From Pedosphaera parvula Ellin514 (GTDB taxonomy: Bacteria > Verrucomicrobiota > Verrucomicrobiia > Limisphaerales > Pedosphaeraceae): a stretch of 64,000 nucleotides of DNA. Below the pieces are notes generated by a model. The model saw nothing but the letters and a program-made list of their open reading frames with translations. It did no database searches and had not been told where the DNA came from. The position numbers and the translations under genes are program-made. Location: assembly GCF_000172555.1 (NCBI RefSeq), contig NZ_ABOX02000017.1, positions 62,001 to 126,000 of the forward strand. The letters run 5' to 3'. Positions 17,585-26,018 of the stretch are shown piece after piece; position 1 is the stretch's first letter; every line of letters begins with the position of its first letter.

Positions 17585-20074
17585 TTATAATGGACGGGCA
17601 AATCCGACGCCAAACTGGAACTTTCCACTGTTACTATTAAATATATCATGATGAATCGGAATGCCATAGTCCAGTCGCAGTGGTCCGATGGGTAAATCCA
17701 GTCGCAATCCCAAGCCCCAGTTGTCGCTGTAGGCTGTCGTACTGCCTGCCACGCCATAATCCTGGAAAGCGCCAAGTGGAGTCGGTGCTCCCGGGATGAC
17801 AGGTCCTCTTGCATGTATCTGTGAGGTCTGGAAACTGTAAGGCAGCGCATAAACGCTTCCGATGTCATAGAACACCGCAAACCTTAACCGCGAGATGATT
17901 GGAATGCTGTATTCCGCCGAAGCCATCCAGTAGGTATCGCCACCAATGGGTTCAAATTGTTGGCCGTTTTGCGTAGCCTCTCGCGGACCGACTCCACGAT
18001 AATCGTAGCCACGGAGAGAATATTGACCACCAAGGTAATAACGTTCAAAGAATGGCAAATCCTTCGAACCATACAAACGATCGGCCACTCCCGCGCGGCC
18101 CACGATTTCAAGCACATGATCCTTCGCGAACCCTTTGAAATACCAGGCGCTCTTCACTTCAGTTTTATAGAAATTGGCGTCTCCACCCAAAGGTCCGCCG
18201 ACAACTTCCGCTGAAATTTCTGTTCTCTGGCCCTTGTTCGGCAAGGTCGTGCTGTTGCGAGTATCGTAGGCCAGCGAAACACCAAAGCGCGAAAGCAGCG
18301 TATTTCCACTGTCGTTAAAAATAGTGGCAGGAGCGTTTTCGTTGACATCAACAATGCCAACATTTTCAACCGTATAACTGATTCCTCCGATCAGAAAATC
18401 GCTTCCCAGAGCCCGGGTTAGCCCCAGCTTGGCTCCAGTATGGGTTTCGTTATAAAGATTATCCAGACTTTGGAAGTTATACACCGAGTGAAAGAGATCT
18501 ATGCTCAGAGCCAGCTTACGATTCAGGAACCACGGCTCCACAAAGGAAATCAGATAGTCCTGGCGTTGTGTGCCAAGCTGCACGCGCAGGCGGAACTTCT
18601 GACCTCCACCAGTGAAGTAAGGCGGCTTGAAAAGATCGAAATTGGACTGGCTGATTTCGGCAAAGCCTAAAATGCTATCTACCGTGCTGAATCCTGCCCC
18701 AAAGGTAAACTGGCCGGTGGACTTCTCATCCACTCCGACAATCAGATTCTTATGATTCGGAATGACCGTTGGTTCCGGTTGCGTATCCACCTTTTCAAAA
18801 TATTGCAAACCCTCCAAACGTTGTTTGCTTAACCGGACGCGCACCATGTCGAATGTGTCACCCGGCGAAACTGCCAATTCGCGGCGGATGACCTTGTCCT
18901 TGGTCTTTACGTTGCCTTTGATCTCGATCTTCTCGATGTATTGCTTTTCGCCGGAATCAATGTTGTACTCCAGATCCATTGTTCCGTTCTCAGTATTTGC
19001 GATCTTGTTTACCCGCAGGTTCGCCCCTTGCTTCACATCGATGTAACCTTTGGAACCGTAAAAATCCTCGATCGCATGAATATCATCCTGAAGGCCCTGA
19101 GGAGTGAAAGTCATGCCCACATCGGCCTGAAGACCATGCTCACCAATCTTGGTCTTCGCGTGCGATTGTTCGTGCTGCAACTTCAATCCCCGGAAAATAT
19201 CATTCGTATTGAAGAGCAGATTCCCCTTAAATGTTACTGCACCCACTTTGTATAGATTGCCTTCGTAAATCACGAACTCGATCCGCATTGTCTTCGGCGT
19301 GGGATTGGTGATCCGAATATCTTTGATTTCAAAATCGATATAACCCTTTTCCTGGTAGAACTCCTTCAATTTCTCCTGATCCTCGTCAAACTGATCCGGC
19401 TTGAAAATTCCACTCCGGGTCAGCCAGGACAACCACCAATGCCTTCTGGTCTTGATTACGCGCCGTAATTTCTTTTGGGAAAAAGCATTCGCCCCGGTGA
19501 AATCAACTTCCACAATTTTGATCTTGGGACTCTCCTGGATTTCAAAAATCACACTCGCCCGGCCCGCACGCTCATCAATGTTACTGATGACATATTTAAC
19601 CGTGGTTCTTGGATACCCGGACTTCTGATACATCTTCTGAATTTCCTGGGAATCGGTGAATAGTTTTCGCTCGTCCAGCGGATCTCCAATTTTGGAGGTA
19701 ACTTTCTTGAGCAACTTCGAGTTGCTATACTTGGTATTACCCTCGAATTTGATCCCGGTCAGCCGGAGCTTTCCTTGCAGGATGTAGGTAAGCACCACTC
19801 CCTTGTCCGTGAAGTTATCCAGAACCTGGATGTTAAAGAAGTAGCCGGTGGCATACAGGTTCTTCACATCGTCATCGACACTGGTGCGGACATAAGGATC
19901 TCCCACTTTGACATGAATGTTCGCCCGAACCAGATCTTCACTCACCGTCGCCGGGCCAACGTTGGTAATGATGATTTGCGCGACTTTATCGAAGAGGGAT
20001 TGCGCCGATGAATTCGGCACGTAAGCCAGCAATAAAAGGAGTAGGAAACCGCCGCGGCGGATAAAGGTGTTCAT
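17585..20074 (-). CDS. bamA: Outer membrane protein assembly factor BamA
   Basis: 829 aa with signal peptide (MNTFIRRGGFLLLLLLAYVP then NSSAQS). The N-terminal half holds POTRA repeats, e.g. VGDPYVRTSVDDDVKNLYAT, GIKFEGNTKYSNSKLLKKV, VDFTGANAFSQKKLRRVI, AVTFKGNLLFNTNDIF and KIEIKGNVKTKDKVIRRELA, consistent with five. The C-terminal barrel from about residue 450 contains the family motif YSLRGYDYRGVGP and ends FQFGVGFARPL. BamA inserts beta-barrel proteins into the outer membrane, so the organism is diderm. It begins 3 bp after the dnaB stop and precedes skp, so dnaB-bamA-skp appear co-transcribed. Confidence 0.96.
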   Translation of the reverse strand: MNTFIRRGGFLLLLLLAYVPNSSAQSLFDKVAQIIITNVGPATVSEDLVRANIHVKVGDPYVRTSVDDDVKNLYATGYFFNIQVLDNFTDKGVVLTYILQGKLRLTGIKFEGNTKYSNSKLLKKVTSKIGDPLDERKLFTDSQEIQKMYQKSGYPRTTVKYVISNIDERAGRASVIFEIQESPKIKIVEVDFTGANAFSQKKLRRVIKTRRHWWLSWLTRSGIFKPDQFDEDQEKLKEFYQEKGYIDFEIKDIRITNPTPKTMRIEFVIYEGNLYKVGAVTFKGNLLFNTNDIFRGLKLQHEQSHAKTKIGEHGLQADVGMTFTPQGLQDDIHAIEDFYGSKGYIDVKQGANLRVNKIANTENGTMDLEYNIDSGEKQYIEKIEIKGNVKTKDKVIRRELAVSPGDTFDMVRVRLSKQRLEGLQYFEKVDTQPEPTVIPNHKNLIVGVDEKSTGQFTFGAGFSTVDSILGFAEISQSNFDLFKPPYFTGGGQKFRLRVQLGTQRQDYLISFVEPWFLNRKLALSIDLFHSVYNFQSLDNLYNETHTGAKLGLTRALGSDFLIGGISYTVENVGIVDVNENAPATIFNDSGNTLLSRFGVSLAYDTRNSTTLPNKGQRTEISAEVVGGPLGGDANFYKTEVKSAWYFKGFAKDHVLEIVGRAGVADRLYGSKDLPFFERYYLGGQYSLRGYDYRGVGPREATQNGQQFEPIGGDTYWMASAEYSIPIISRLRFAVFYDIGSVYALPYSFQTSQIHARGPVIPGAPTPLGAFQDYGVAGSTTAYSDNWGLGLRLDLPIGPLRLDYGIPIHHDIFNSNSGKFQFGVGFARPL

Positions 20075-20077
20075 CGG

Positions 20078-21541
20078 CTAATTTCCAGTCGGCACATCAT
20101 CATCACTGACTTTTGCTGCGTTTTCAAAACGTGTATAGGGCTTCATGAACGTCAAGTGCACGTCACCCGTCGGCCCGTTACGCTGCTTCGCAATCAACAG
20201 GTTCACCGCTATCGCTTCCTGTTCCTGCGCGGGCGCATCATCATCATCTTCCTTCGTTGGTTTGTACAACAACAACACCAGGTCAGCGTCCTGTTCGATT
20301 GAACCTGATTCACGCAAGTCCGACAAGCGCGGTTTGCGATCTTTGTCCTTCTCAAACTCACGATTCAACTGGCTCAACACGATCACGGGAACATCCAGTT
20401 CCTTCGCCAACGATTTCACCCCGTTCGAGATATCCGCAATCTCCTGCTGCCGGTTCTCGGCTCGGCGCGCAGTAGAATGGAGCAACTGCAAGTAGTCAAT
20501 CACAAACAGCTTGATTCCATACTGCTGTGACATGCGCCGGGCCTTCGCGCGGAGCTGCAGAATCGACAGGCCGGAGGTGTCATCGATAAACAACGGCGCG
20601 TTGGCCAGCTTGCCGGCAGCGCTGGTCAGCTTTGGGAAATCCCGCTCAGCCAGGAACCCCTCACGCACATTGCGCATGTTTACCTTCGATCGTGAGCACA
20701 ACATACGCATCACCAGGGATTCCGAAGTCATTTCCAGGCTGAACACCCCGACGGGTAGCTTTTGATCGATCGCCACATGTTCGGCGATGTTCATCGCCAG
20801 GGAGGTTTTGCCCATGCTGGGACGGGCAGCCAACACCACCATTTCTCCCCCGTGCAGCCCGCTCGTCATTTTATCAAAGTCGGCAAAACCAGTCGGAATT
20901 CCAGTCAACATTCCTTGCCGCTGATGGTAATCTTCGATGGTGGAAATGGCTTTCTTCACCAGATCCTTCATCTTGTCTGTAGCCCCTTCAGCGCGCGTTT
21001 CACTGATTCGTAAAATATCCCGCTCTACTTCGTCCAAAAGCGTATCCACTTCCTCCTCCGAGCTGTACACCCGGTTCACCACATCGGTACAGACATAAAT
21101 CATCTTCCGGAGAATGAACTTTTCATAAACGATCTCGAGGTAAAAGCTCAGATTGGCCGCGGACGGAACGGTGTCAGGCAGAGTCCCGAGATAAACAAGC
21201 CCCCCCACCTCATCCAGCTTGGCCTTGTCCTTCAATCGCTGCTGCAAAGTGATAAGATCAATGGCTTCGCGTTTATCATACATTTCCACCAAATTCTCGA
21301 AGATCACTTGATGCCGGAGGTCATAGAAAGACTCCGGTCCGGCCTTCAACTTTTCCACGCATTCACCGATGCAATCATTTGGCGACAGAAGTATGCATCC
21401 CAGCACCCCCTGCTCGGCCTCCGGAGAATACGGTGGCAAGCGGTCCAGCTTGGGAGCCGCTTCGACAAAACCAGCTTTTTTCCTGCGGGACTTCTTAAAA
21501 TCACCCGGTGCACCGGCACCATCAGACATTCCGTCACTCAT
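20078..21541 (-). CDS. dnaB: Replicative DNA helicase
   Basis: 487-aa hexameric helicase that unwinds DNA at the fork. The N-terminal domain contains RLPPYSPEAEQGVLGCILLS and ends before the RecA-like core. The core has Walker A (ARPSMGKTSLA, about residue 245), Walker B (FVIDYLQLLHS), then VIVLSQLNREFEKDKDRKPR and the arginine-finger segment LRESGSIEQDADLVLLLYKP, all in normal order. The first 25 residues are a Gly/Lys-rich extension; an internal start at 21529 is also possible. The gene is directly followed by bamA, an unusual neighbour for a helicase. No intein is present in the Walker A region, where DnaB inteins often insert. Confidence 0.97.
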   Translation of the reverse strand: MSDGMSDGAGAPGDFKKSRRKKAGFVEAAPKLDRLPPYSPEAEQGVLGCILLSPNDCIGECVEKLKAGPESFYDLRHQVIFENLVEMYDKREAIDLITLQQRLKDKAKLDEVGGLVYLGTLPDTVPSAANLSFYLEIVYEKFILRKMIYVCTDVVNRVYSSEEEVDTLLDEVERDILRISETRAEGATDKMKDLVKKAISTIEDYHQRQGMLTGIPTGFADFDKMTSGLHGGEMVVLAARPSMGKTSLAMNIAEHVAIDQKLPVGVFSLEMTSESLVMRMLCSRSKVNMRNVREGFLAERDFPKLTSAAGKLANAPLFIDDTSGLSILQLRAKARRMSQQYGIKLFVIDYLQLLHSTARRAENRQQEIADISNGVKSLAKELDVPVIVLSQLNREFEKDKDRKPRLSDLRESGSIEQDADLVLLLYKPTKEDDDDAPAQEQEAIAVNLLIAKQRNGPTGDVHLTFMKPYTRFENAAKVSDDDVPTGN

Positions 21542-21816
21542 ACTATCATTGAAACGAAAAGGGACGGCAGCTGTAAACCTCTATTCTCAGGTTCTTACAC
21601 ACAGGTTTTTCACAATGTGCCGGCAACAACCCAATCCGTGGAGGAAGTGGCAGTTTAATTTCACTTGCCCTTCCACGGGTTGCCTTTACTCTCGCCCAGT
21701 ATTTTCGCTTGGACGAAAATCTTAAAATCGCCTATATGGTTAGCCTTGGTAATAACCGCCGCCGCCGCTAGAGGGATGTGCGGAGATTTCCAAATGCTGA
21801 GAATGCGAGTTGTAAA

Positions 21817-23655
21817 ATGAATAATCAGAAGACGAGTATATCTTTCAAGACCTGCCCTGCTGCAATCCGATGCCGTGGCTTGGGGCTGGCTTTTCTGGCA
21901 ACACTGCTCGTTTTCACAAGCTTGATGAGGGCGGGAGCTGCTCCCGAAGTAAATATCTTCCCCTTCCCGGTCATAGCCAGTCTTCCGCAGTCAATTACTT
22001 TGGGGCCGGATGGCAATCTCTGGTTGACACAATTTAGCGGCAACAGGATTGCCAGGATCCAGGCCAACGCATCCAGCGTTCAAGGGCCCGGTTTCATAAC
22101 GGAATTTGTAATTCCGACTGCCGACACGCGCCCCTACGGGATCACCACCGGCCCCGATGGCAATCTTTGGTTCACGGAAGCACACGCAAATAGAATTGGC
22201 CGCATCACCACCAATGGAGTTTTTCTCCCCGAGTTCCTGATCCCTACCGCCACCAACTCCAACCCTGCAGGCATCACCAAAGGGTCTGACGGTCGCGTTT
22301 GGTTTACCCAATTAACCTACAATGCGCTTGGAGCCGTAACCGCGAGCGGAGTTTTTAGCCAGTACCGCGGCATCACGGGTAACGGAAATGTTATCGCCAC
22401 CAACAGCCTCCTTTACAACATCACCCCGGGTCCGGATGGCAACCTCTGGTTCGTTGAAGGCGCCAAGGCGAAGATCGGTAGCATCAACCCAACAAATCAT
22501 GTGGTGCATGAGTACACTCTCCCCACGGCCGGCAGTGTTCCGTTTGACATTGTGTCTGATTCCAAGAATAGTCTTTGGTTTACTGAATACGCTGGTCAAC
22601 GGATCGGCAGCATCACAACTAATGGGGTGATCTCGGAATTCAAGCTGCCTTCTGCAACCAGTGTCCTGAGCACCAATGGACCCTACGGTATCACAATTGA
22701 TACGAATAATGGCGTAATCTGGTTCAGTGAGTACAATTCGAACTCCGTCGGTTCGGTCGATATTTCCACACATTTGGTTACCGAATACCACCTCCCTGCA
22801 ACGAACTATTTCCCCACTCTTTCCTACCTGGTTCTCAATCCCAAGGATAGCCACGTCTGGATTACCGAACCGACTGGCAACACCTATTATCACTTTTTCG
22901 TCCAGCAGAAACCTGCCATCACCAAGCAACCCCAGGGAAAGACTGTAAATCCTGGCACTAATGTCACGTTTACCGTCACTGCCACAGGTCCAGCACCATT
23001 GCACTATCAATGGCTATTGAATGGCACAAACATCGGAAGTGCTACTCAGAGCAGTTTTGTAATCACGAATGTGCAGACAACCAATGGTGGAAATTACTCT
23101 GTCAAAGTCAGCAATAACTTCGGCTCTGTTACCAGCTCAAGTGCTTCGCTGACCGTCAATTCGCTGGTCCCAGTTCTATTGAGCGAACCGCTCAGCCAGA
23201 CAGTCGATCTTGGCACTAATGTTAGTTTTAGTGCCACTGCTGCCGGGGCCGCTCCACTGACCTATCAGTGGCTATTTAATGGCACAAACATCGGAGGTGC
23301 TACTCAGAGCAGTTTTGTAATCACGAATGTGCAGACGAACAATGCTGGAAATTATTCCATCGTCGTAACCAATGCCTTTGGCTCAATTACCAGCTCCAAC
23401 GCACTACTGAATGTCATCATCCCCCCGATTGCAGTACCGGTTTTGTTCAGCAAAATCCAAAGACTTCCCGGCGGAGACACTGGTTTGACTCTGAGTGGCC
23501 AGGCTGGCGACAAGTATGAGGTGGATGGTTCGACGAATTTGGCGAACTGGCTGCTGATTACCAATTTCACTATTAGCACCACCCCCTATCAGGTCATTAT
23601 AAAAGGTTCATCGAACTCCCCCAGCCTCTTTTATAGAGCCAGATTGTTGCCTTAG
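21817..23655 (+). CDS. Secreted Vgb-like beta-propeller protein with two Ig-like domains
   Basis: 612 aa from the ATG at 21817; the frame is open further to a GTG at 21778. After a signal peptide (LGLAFLATLLVFTSLMRAGA) come seven blades with the streptogramin-lyase-like pattern, e.g. GNLWLTQFSGNRIARI, GNLWFTEAHANRIGRI, GRVWFTQLTYNALG, GNLWFVEGAKAKIGSI, NSLWFTEYAGQRIGSI, GVIWFSEYNSNSVGSV and SHVWITEPTGN. Two Ig-like domains follow (about 375-540), then an 80-residue C-terminal beta domain ending FYRARLLP. The Ig domains are encoded by a 258-bp tandem repeat. Streptogramin lyase activity should not be assumed; many such propellers are extracellular binding proteins. Confidence 0.8.
   Translation: MNNQKTSISFKTCPAAIRCRGLGLAFLATLLVFTSLMRAGAAPEVNIFPFPVIASLPQSITLGPDGNLWLTQFSGNRIARIQANASSVQGPGFITEFVIPTADTRPYGITTGPDGNLWFTEAHANRIGRITTNGVFLPEFLIPTATNSNPAGITKGSDGRVWFTQLTYNALGAVTASGVFSQYRGITGNGNVIATNSLLYNITPGPDGNLWFVEGAKAKIGSINPTNHVVHEYTLPTAGSVPFDIVSDSKNSLWFTEYAGQRIGSITTNGVISEFKLPSATSVLSTNGPYGITIDTNNGVIWFSEYNSNSVGSVDISTHLVTEYHLPATNYFPTLSYLVLNPKDSHVWITEPTGNTYYHFFVQQKPAITKQPQGKTVNPGTNVTFTVTATGPAPLHYQWLLNGTNIGSATQSSFVITNVQTTNGGNYSVKVSNNFGSVTSSSASLTVNSLVPVLLSEPLSQTVDLGTNVSFSATAAGAAPLTYQWLFNGTNIGGATQSSFVITNVQTNNAGNYSIVVTNAFGSITSSNALLNVIIPPIAVPVLFSKIQRLPGGDTGLTLSGQAGDKYEVDGSTNLANWLLITNFTISTTPYQVIIKGSSNSPSLFYRARLLP
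23022..23358 (+). repeat. 258-bp tandem repeat encoding the two Ig-like domains
   Basis: Segments around 23022-23100 and 23280-23358 are nearly identical over about 70 bases, including AATGGCACAAACATCGGA and AGCAGTTTTGTAATCACG, offset by exactly 258 bp (86 codons). The flanks of each unit are more diverged. This fits an in-frame domain duplication followed by local homogenisation. Confidence 0.8.
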
Positions 23656-23853
23656 TTGGAGAGTTTTTTCGGATGGTTGGTGCATTTGACGAACCGATTT
23701 AATCAGGCCTCCCCGAAAAATCTGCAAGAGTGTTTCTGCTTTTTCAAAGACGAGCTCAGCCCTCCGCTTGACTATACCGCTTTCGCACATAAACTCTGCC
23801 TATGCGGTCAACATACAATTCCGGCTCGTGCAAAAATTTCTAGTCCAAGCCCC

Positions 23854-25086
23854 ATGAGAAAACCTTCTGTTGGCATTATATTTTTGACCGTATTCATCGA
23901 CCTCATCGGATTCGGGCTCGTCATTCCCCTGCTGCCGATTTACGCAAAGAATTTCAATGCGACCGGTTGGCAGATTGCGCTGGTCATGGCTGCATACTCC
24001 TTCATGCAGTTTGTCTTCGCACCTTTTCTGGGTCGTCTCTCGGATCGCATCGGTCGCCGCCCGGTTCTGCTTACCAGCACCGCGGGAGCCGCAGTTTCTT
24101 ATCTGATTTTTGCCTACGCCTCGATGCAGCAAGGAGGCACAGCACTCATCCTCCTTATAGCCTCACGCGCATTCGCTGGTGTTTGCGGTGCCAACATTAC
24201 TGTGGCCCAAGCTTATATTGCCGATATCACCCCTCCCGAAAACCGTTCCAAACGAATGGGCTTGATCGGCATGGCGTTCGGGCTCGGATTTATCTTCGGC
24301 CCAATCCTGGCCGCTGTCGCGCGAACTTATTTCGGCGATTCCGGTCCCGGTTGGGCGGCGTTTGCTCTGTGCGCCATAAATTTCTTTCTCGCTCTGACCA
24401 TCCTGCCTGAAAGCTGGAAACCCTCTTCCGAACATGTTGCTCCGCGTCCTCATTTGGCTCAATGGATGCACACCCTGTCGCGGCCAAAGGTCGGCCTTCT
24501 GATCGGCATTTTCTTCCTGGCAACCTTCTGTTTCACCTGCTTTGAATCCACGCTCGGCTTACTCATTTTGTCAAAATTTTCCCTTAAGTTCGATTCGGCT
24601 AAGGGCATCAGAACAGTGTCTTATCTGTTCATTTACGCAGGCTTGGTTGGGGCGCTGGTTCAGGGCGGTGCCACCGGTCGCCTGGTCAAAGCCTTGGGTG
24701 AACCGAAGCTCATCGCCCTGAGCTTGTTTCTAGTTGCCATAAGCCTGGGACCATTGCCCTTCGCACAAAACTGGACTCAGGTCTTGATTCTACTGGCTCT
24801 TCTCTCGATTGGTTCCAGTTTGACCCGCCCTCCAGTATTCGGAATGATTTCCAACTTCAGTTCTGCCCAGGAACAAGGGGTCACGATTGGTGTTGCCCAA
24901 AGCGCAGGCAGTCTGGCCCGCATTATTGGTCCACTATTCGCCCTGCCACTTTTTACATATCAGCAGTCGTATCCTTACTTGATTTGTGGTGCAATCTCTC
25001 TGCTTACCGGAATTCTCGCCTGGCAACGCCTCAGTCGAGATCACGCGCCAGCAGTTGCGGCTGAACCGCAAAAGGCCGGCTCATAA
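23854..25086 (+). CDS. MFS transporter, TetA/multidrug-type
   Basis: 410 aa from the ATG at 23854; the frame is open upstream to 23656 but that part is hydrophilic and lacks family resemblance. About 12 membrane segments are evident. The first is VGIIFLTVFIDLIGFGLVIP, followed by the MFS motif A in the loop between segments 2 and 3 (GRLSDRIGRRPVLL) and the TetA-like AQAYIADITPPENRSKRMGL. These place it in the drug:H+ antiporter-1 group near TetA and class-G type permeases. It would export a small molecule across the inner membrane. The substrate cannot be inferred, and there is no adjacent TetR-type regulator. It ends 47 bp before the amidase-like gene. Confidence 0.88.
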   Translation: MRKPSVGIIFLTVFIDLIGFGLVIPLLPIYAKNFNATGWQIALVMAAYSFMQFVFAPFLGRLSDRIGRRPVLLTSTAGAAVSYLIFAYASMQQGGTALILLIASRAFAGVCGANITVAQAYIADITPPENRSKRMGLIGMAFGLGFIFGPILAAVARTYFGDSGPGWAAFALCAINFFLALTILPESWKPSSEHVAPRPHLAQWMHTLSRPKVGLLIGIFFLATFCFTCFESTLGLLILSKFSLKFDSAKGIRTVSYLFIYAGLVGALVQGGATGRLVKALGEPKLIALSLFLVAISLGPLPFAQNWTQVLILLALLSIGSSLTRPPVFGMISNFSSAQEQGVTIGVAQSAGSLARIIGPLFALPLFTYQQSYPYLICGAISLLTGILAWQRLSRDHAPAVAAEPQKAGS

Positions 25087-25133
25087 ACCTCGACTAGTTC
25101 ACTCTCAGCTGCTATTCGTTCCGGCATACCTTT

Positions 25134-25898
25134 ATGATCAAAGGATTTTGCCAGACCTTAGCCTTAGCGTTCCTTTCGCTTTGCTCCCTCAACACTCAAG
25201 GCTCAGATGTCCGCCTGCCTTTTGACGAGGCTAAACTGGAGTTCTCCGCTCCCCCGCTTGAACAAGCCAGGTGGCTGCTGCGTCCGGTTGCCGAATATGG
25301 TGTACTTGGCAAACCGTTGACTTCTCTCCCGAATCCACAGGAGGACCTCATTGGGAAACCCATGACTGTGGACCGGTCACAACTACAATCTTACCTGTCC
25401 AGCCACAAAATAACGGATGCTGAAATCGGCGGCGCAATCACAAATACATTAAAGGCAAAATATTTTGTGATCCATGACGTCAGTGCACCGAACTATCACG
25501 AAAAGACATTCCCTACAAACATCAACGAAGCCACCTGGTTTTATAACGGCCTCACTTTCTGGGGCAGCAACCATGCAGCCCACTTTTTCGTCAACCGGCT
25601 CGGACAATCCGTCGCTCCCCACCCCCTCACCACTCCGTGGCGTGCCACCAAATTTGAAACCAAAGTATTGAAGGAAAAAAGTCGCGGTTTGTTCGTTCAT
25701 ACCGAACTCATCCAGCCTCGCCGCACCGACCCGCAAGGACGTCCTGGAAATGATGGCATTGCTCCCGATCCTGGGTTTACAGAATCGCAACTGGACCGTC
25801 TGGCTCTACTGTATGTAATCGCCAGTGTGGAACACGGTACCTGGATGGTTCCCGCCTTCCACGCCAATATCGATGCCGGGTATTCCAGACGCTCATGA
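25134..25898 (+). CDS. Secreted amidase-like protein, apparently frameshifted near its end
   Basis: 254 aa to the first stop, with signal peptide (MIKGFCQTLALAFLSLCSLN). The central part has AKYFVIHDVSAPNYHEK, GSNHAAHFFVNRLGQ and PGNDGIAPDPGFTESQLDRL, resembling an N-acetylmuramoyl-L-alanine-amidase-like fold. The frame breaks after HANIDAG: the next frame continues naturally as IPDAHDDPQNFDL, and the original frame then resumes as ELWAKLLDGLLHQLQKDVAQ to a stop at 25988. One extra base near 25876 and one missing base near 25920 would explain this. So either the gene is recently damaged, losing about 30 residues, or the sequence has two errors. The true gene would span 25134-25988. Family assignment is moderate. 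Confidence 0.55.
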   Translation: MIKGFCQTLALAFLSLCSLNTQGSDVRLPFDEAKLEFSAPPLEQARWLLRPVAEYGVLGKPLTSLPNPQEDLIGKPMTVDRSQLQSYLSSHKITDAEIGGAITNTLKAKYFVIHDVSAPNYHEKTFPTNINEATWFYNGLTFWGSNHAAHFFVNRLGQSVAPHPLTTPWRATKFETKVLKEKSRGLFVHTELIQPRRTDPQGRPGNDGIAPDPGFTESQLDRLALLYVIASVEHGTWMVPAFHANIDAGYSRRS

Positions 25899-26018
25899 TG
25901 ATCCCCAGAACTTCGATCTGAACTCTGGGCAAAACTTCTCGACGGTTTGTTACACCAGCTTCAAAAGGATGTCGCCCAAAAGAATTAATCAATTTCGCTT
26001 GAAAACAGGGATACCAAA

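Noticed and set aside
22312-23010. 232-codon open frame on the minus strand
   Set aside because: Antisense to the propeller gene; its apparent repeats only mirror the blade repeats of the real protein.
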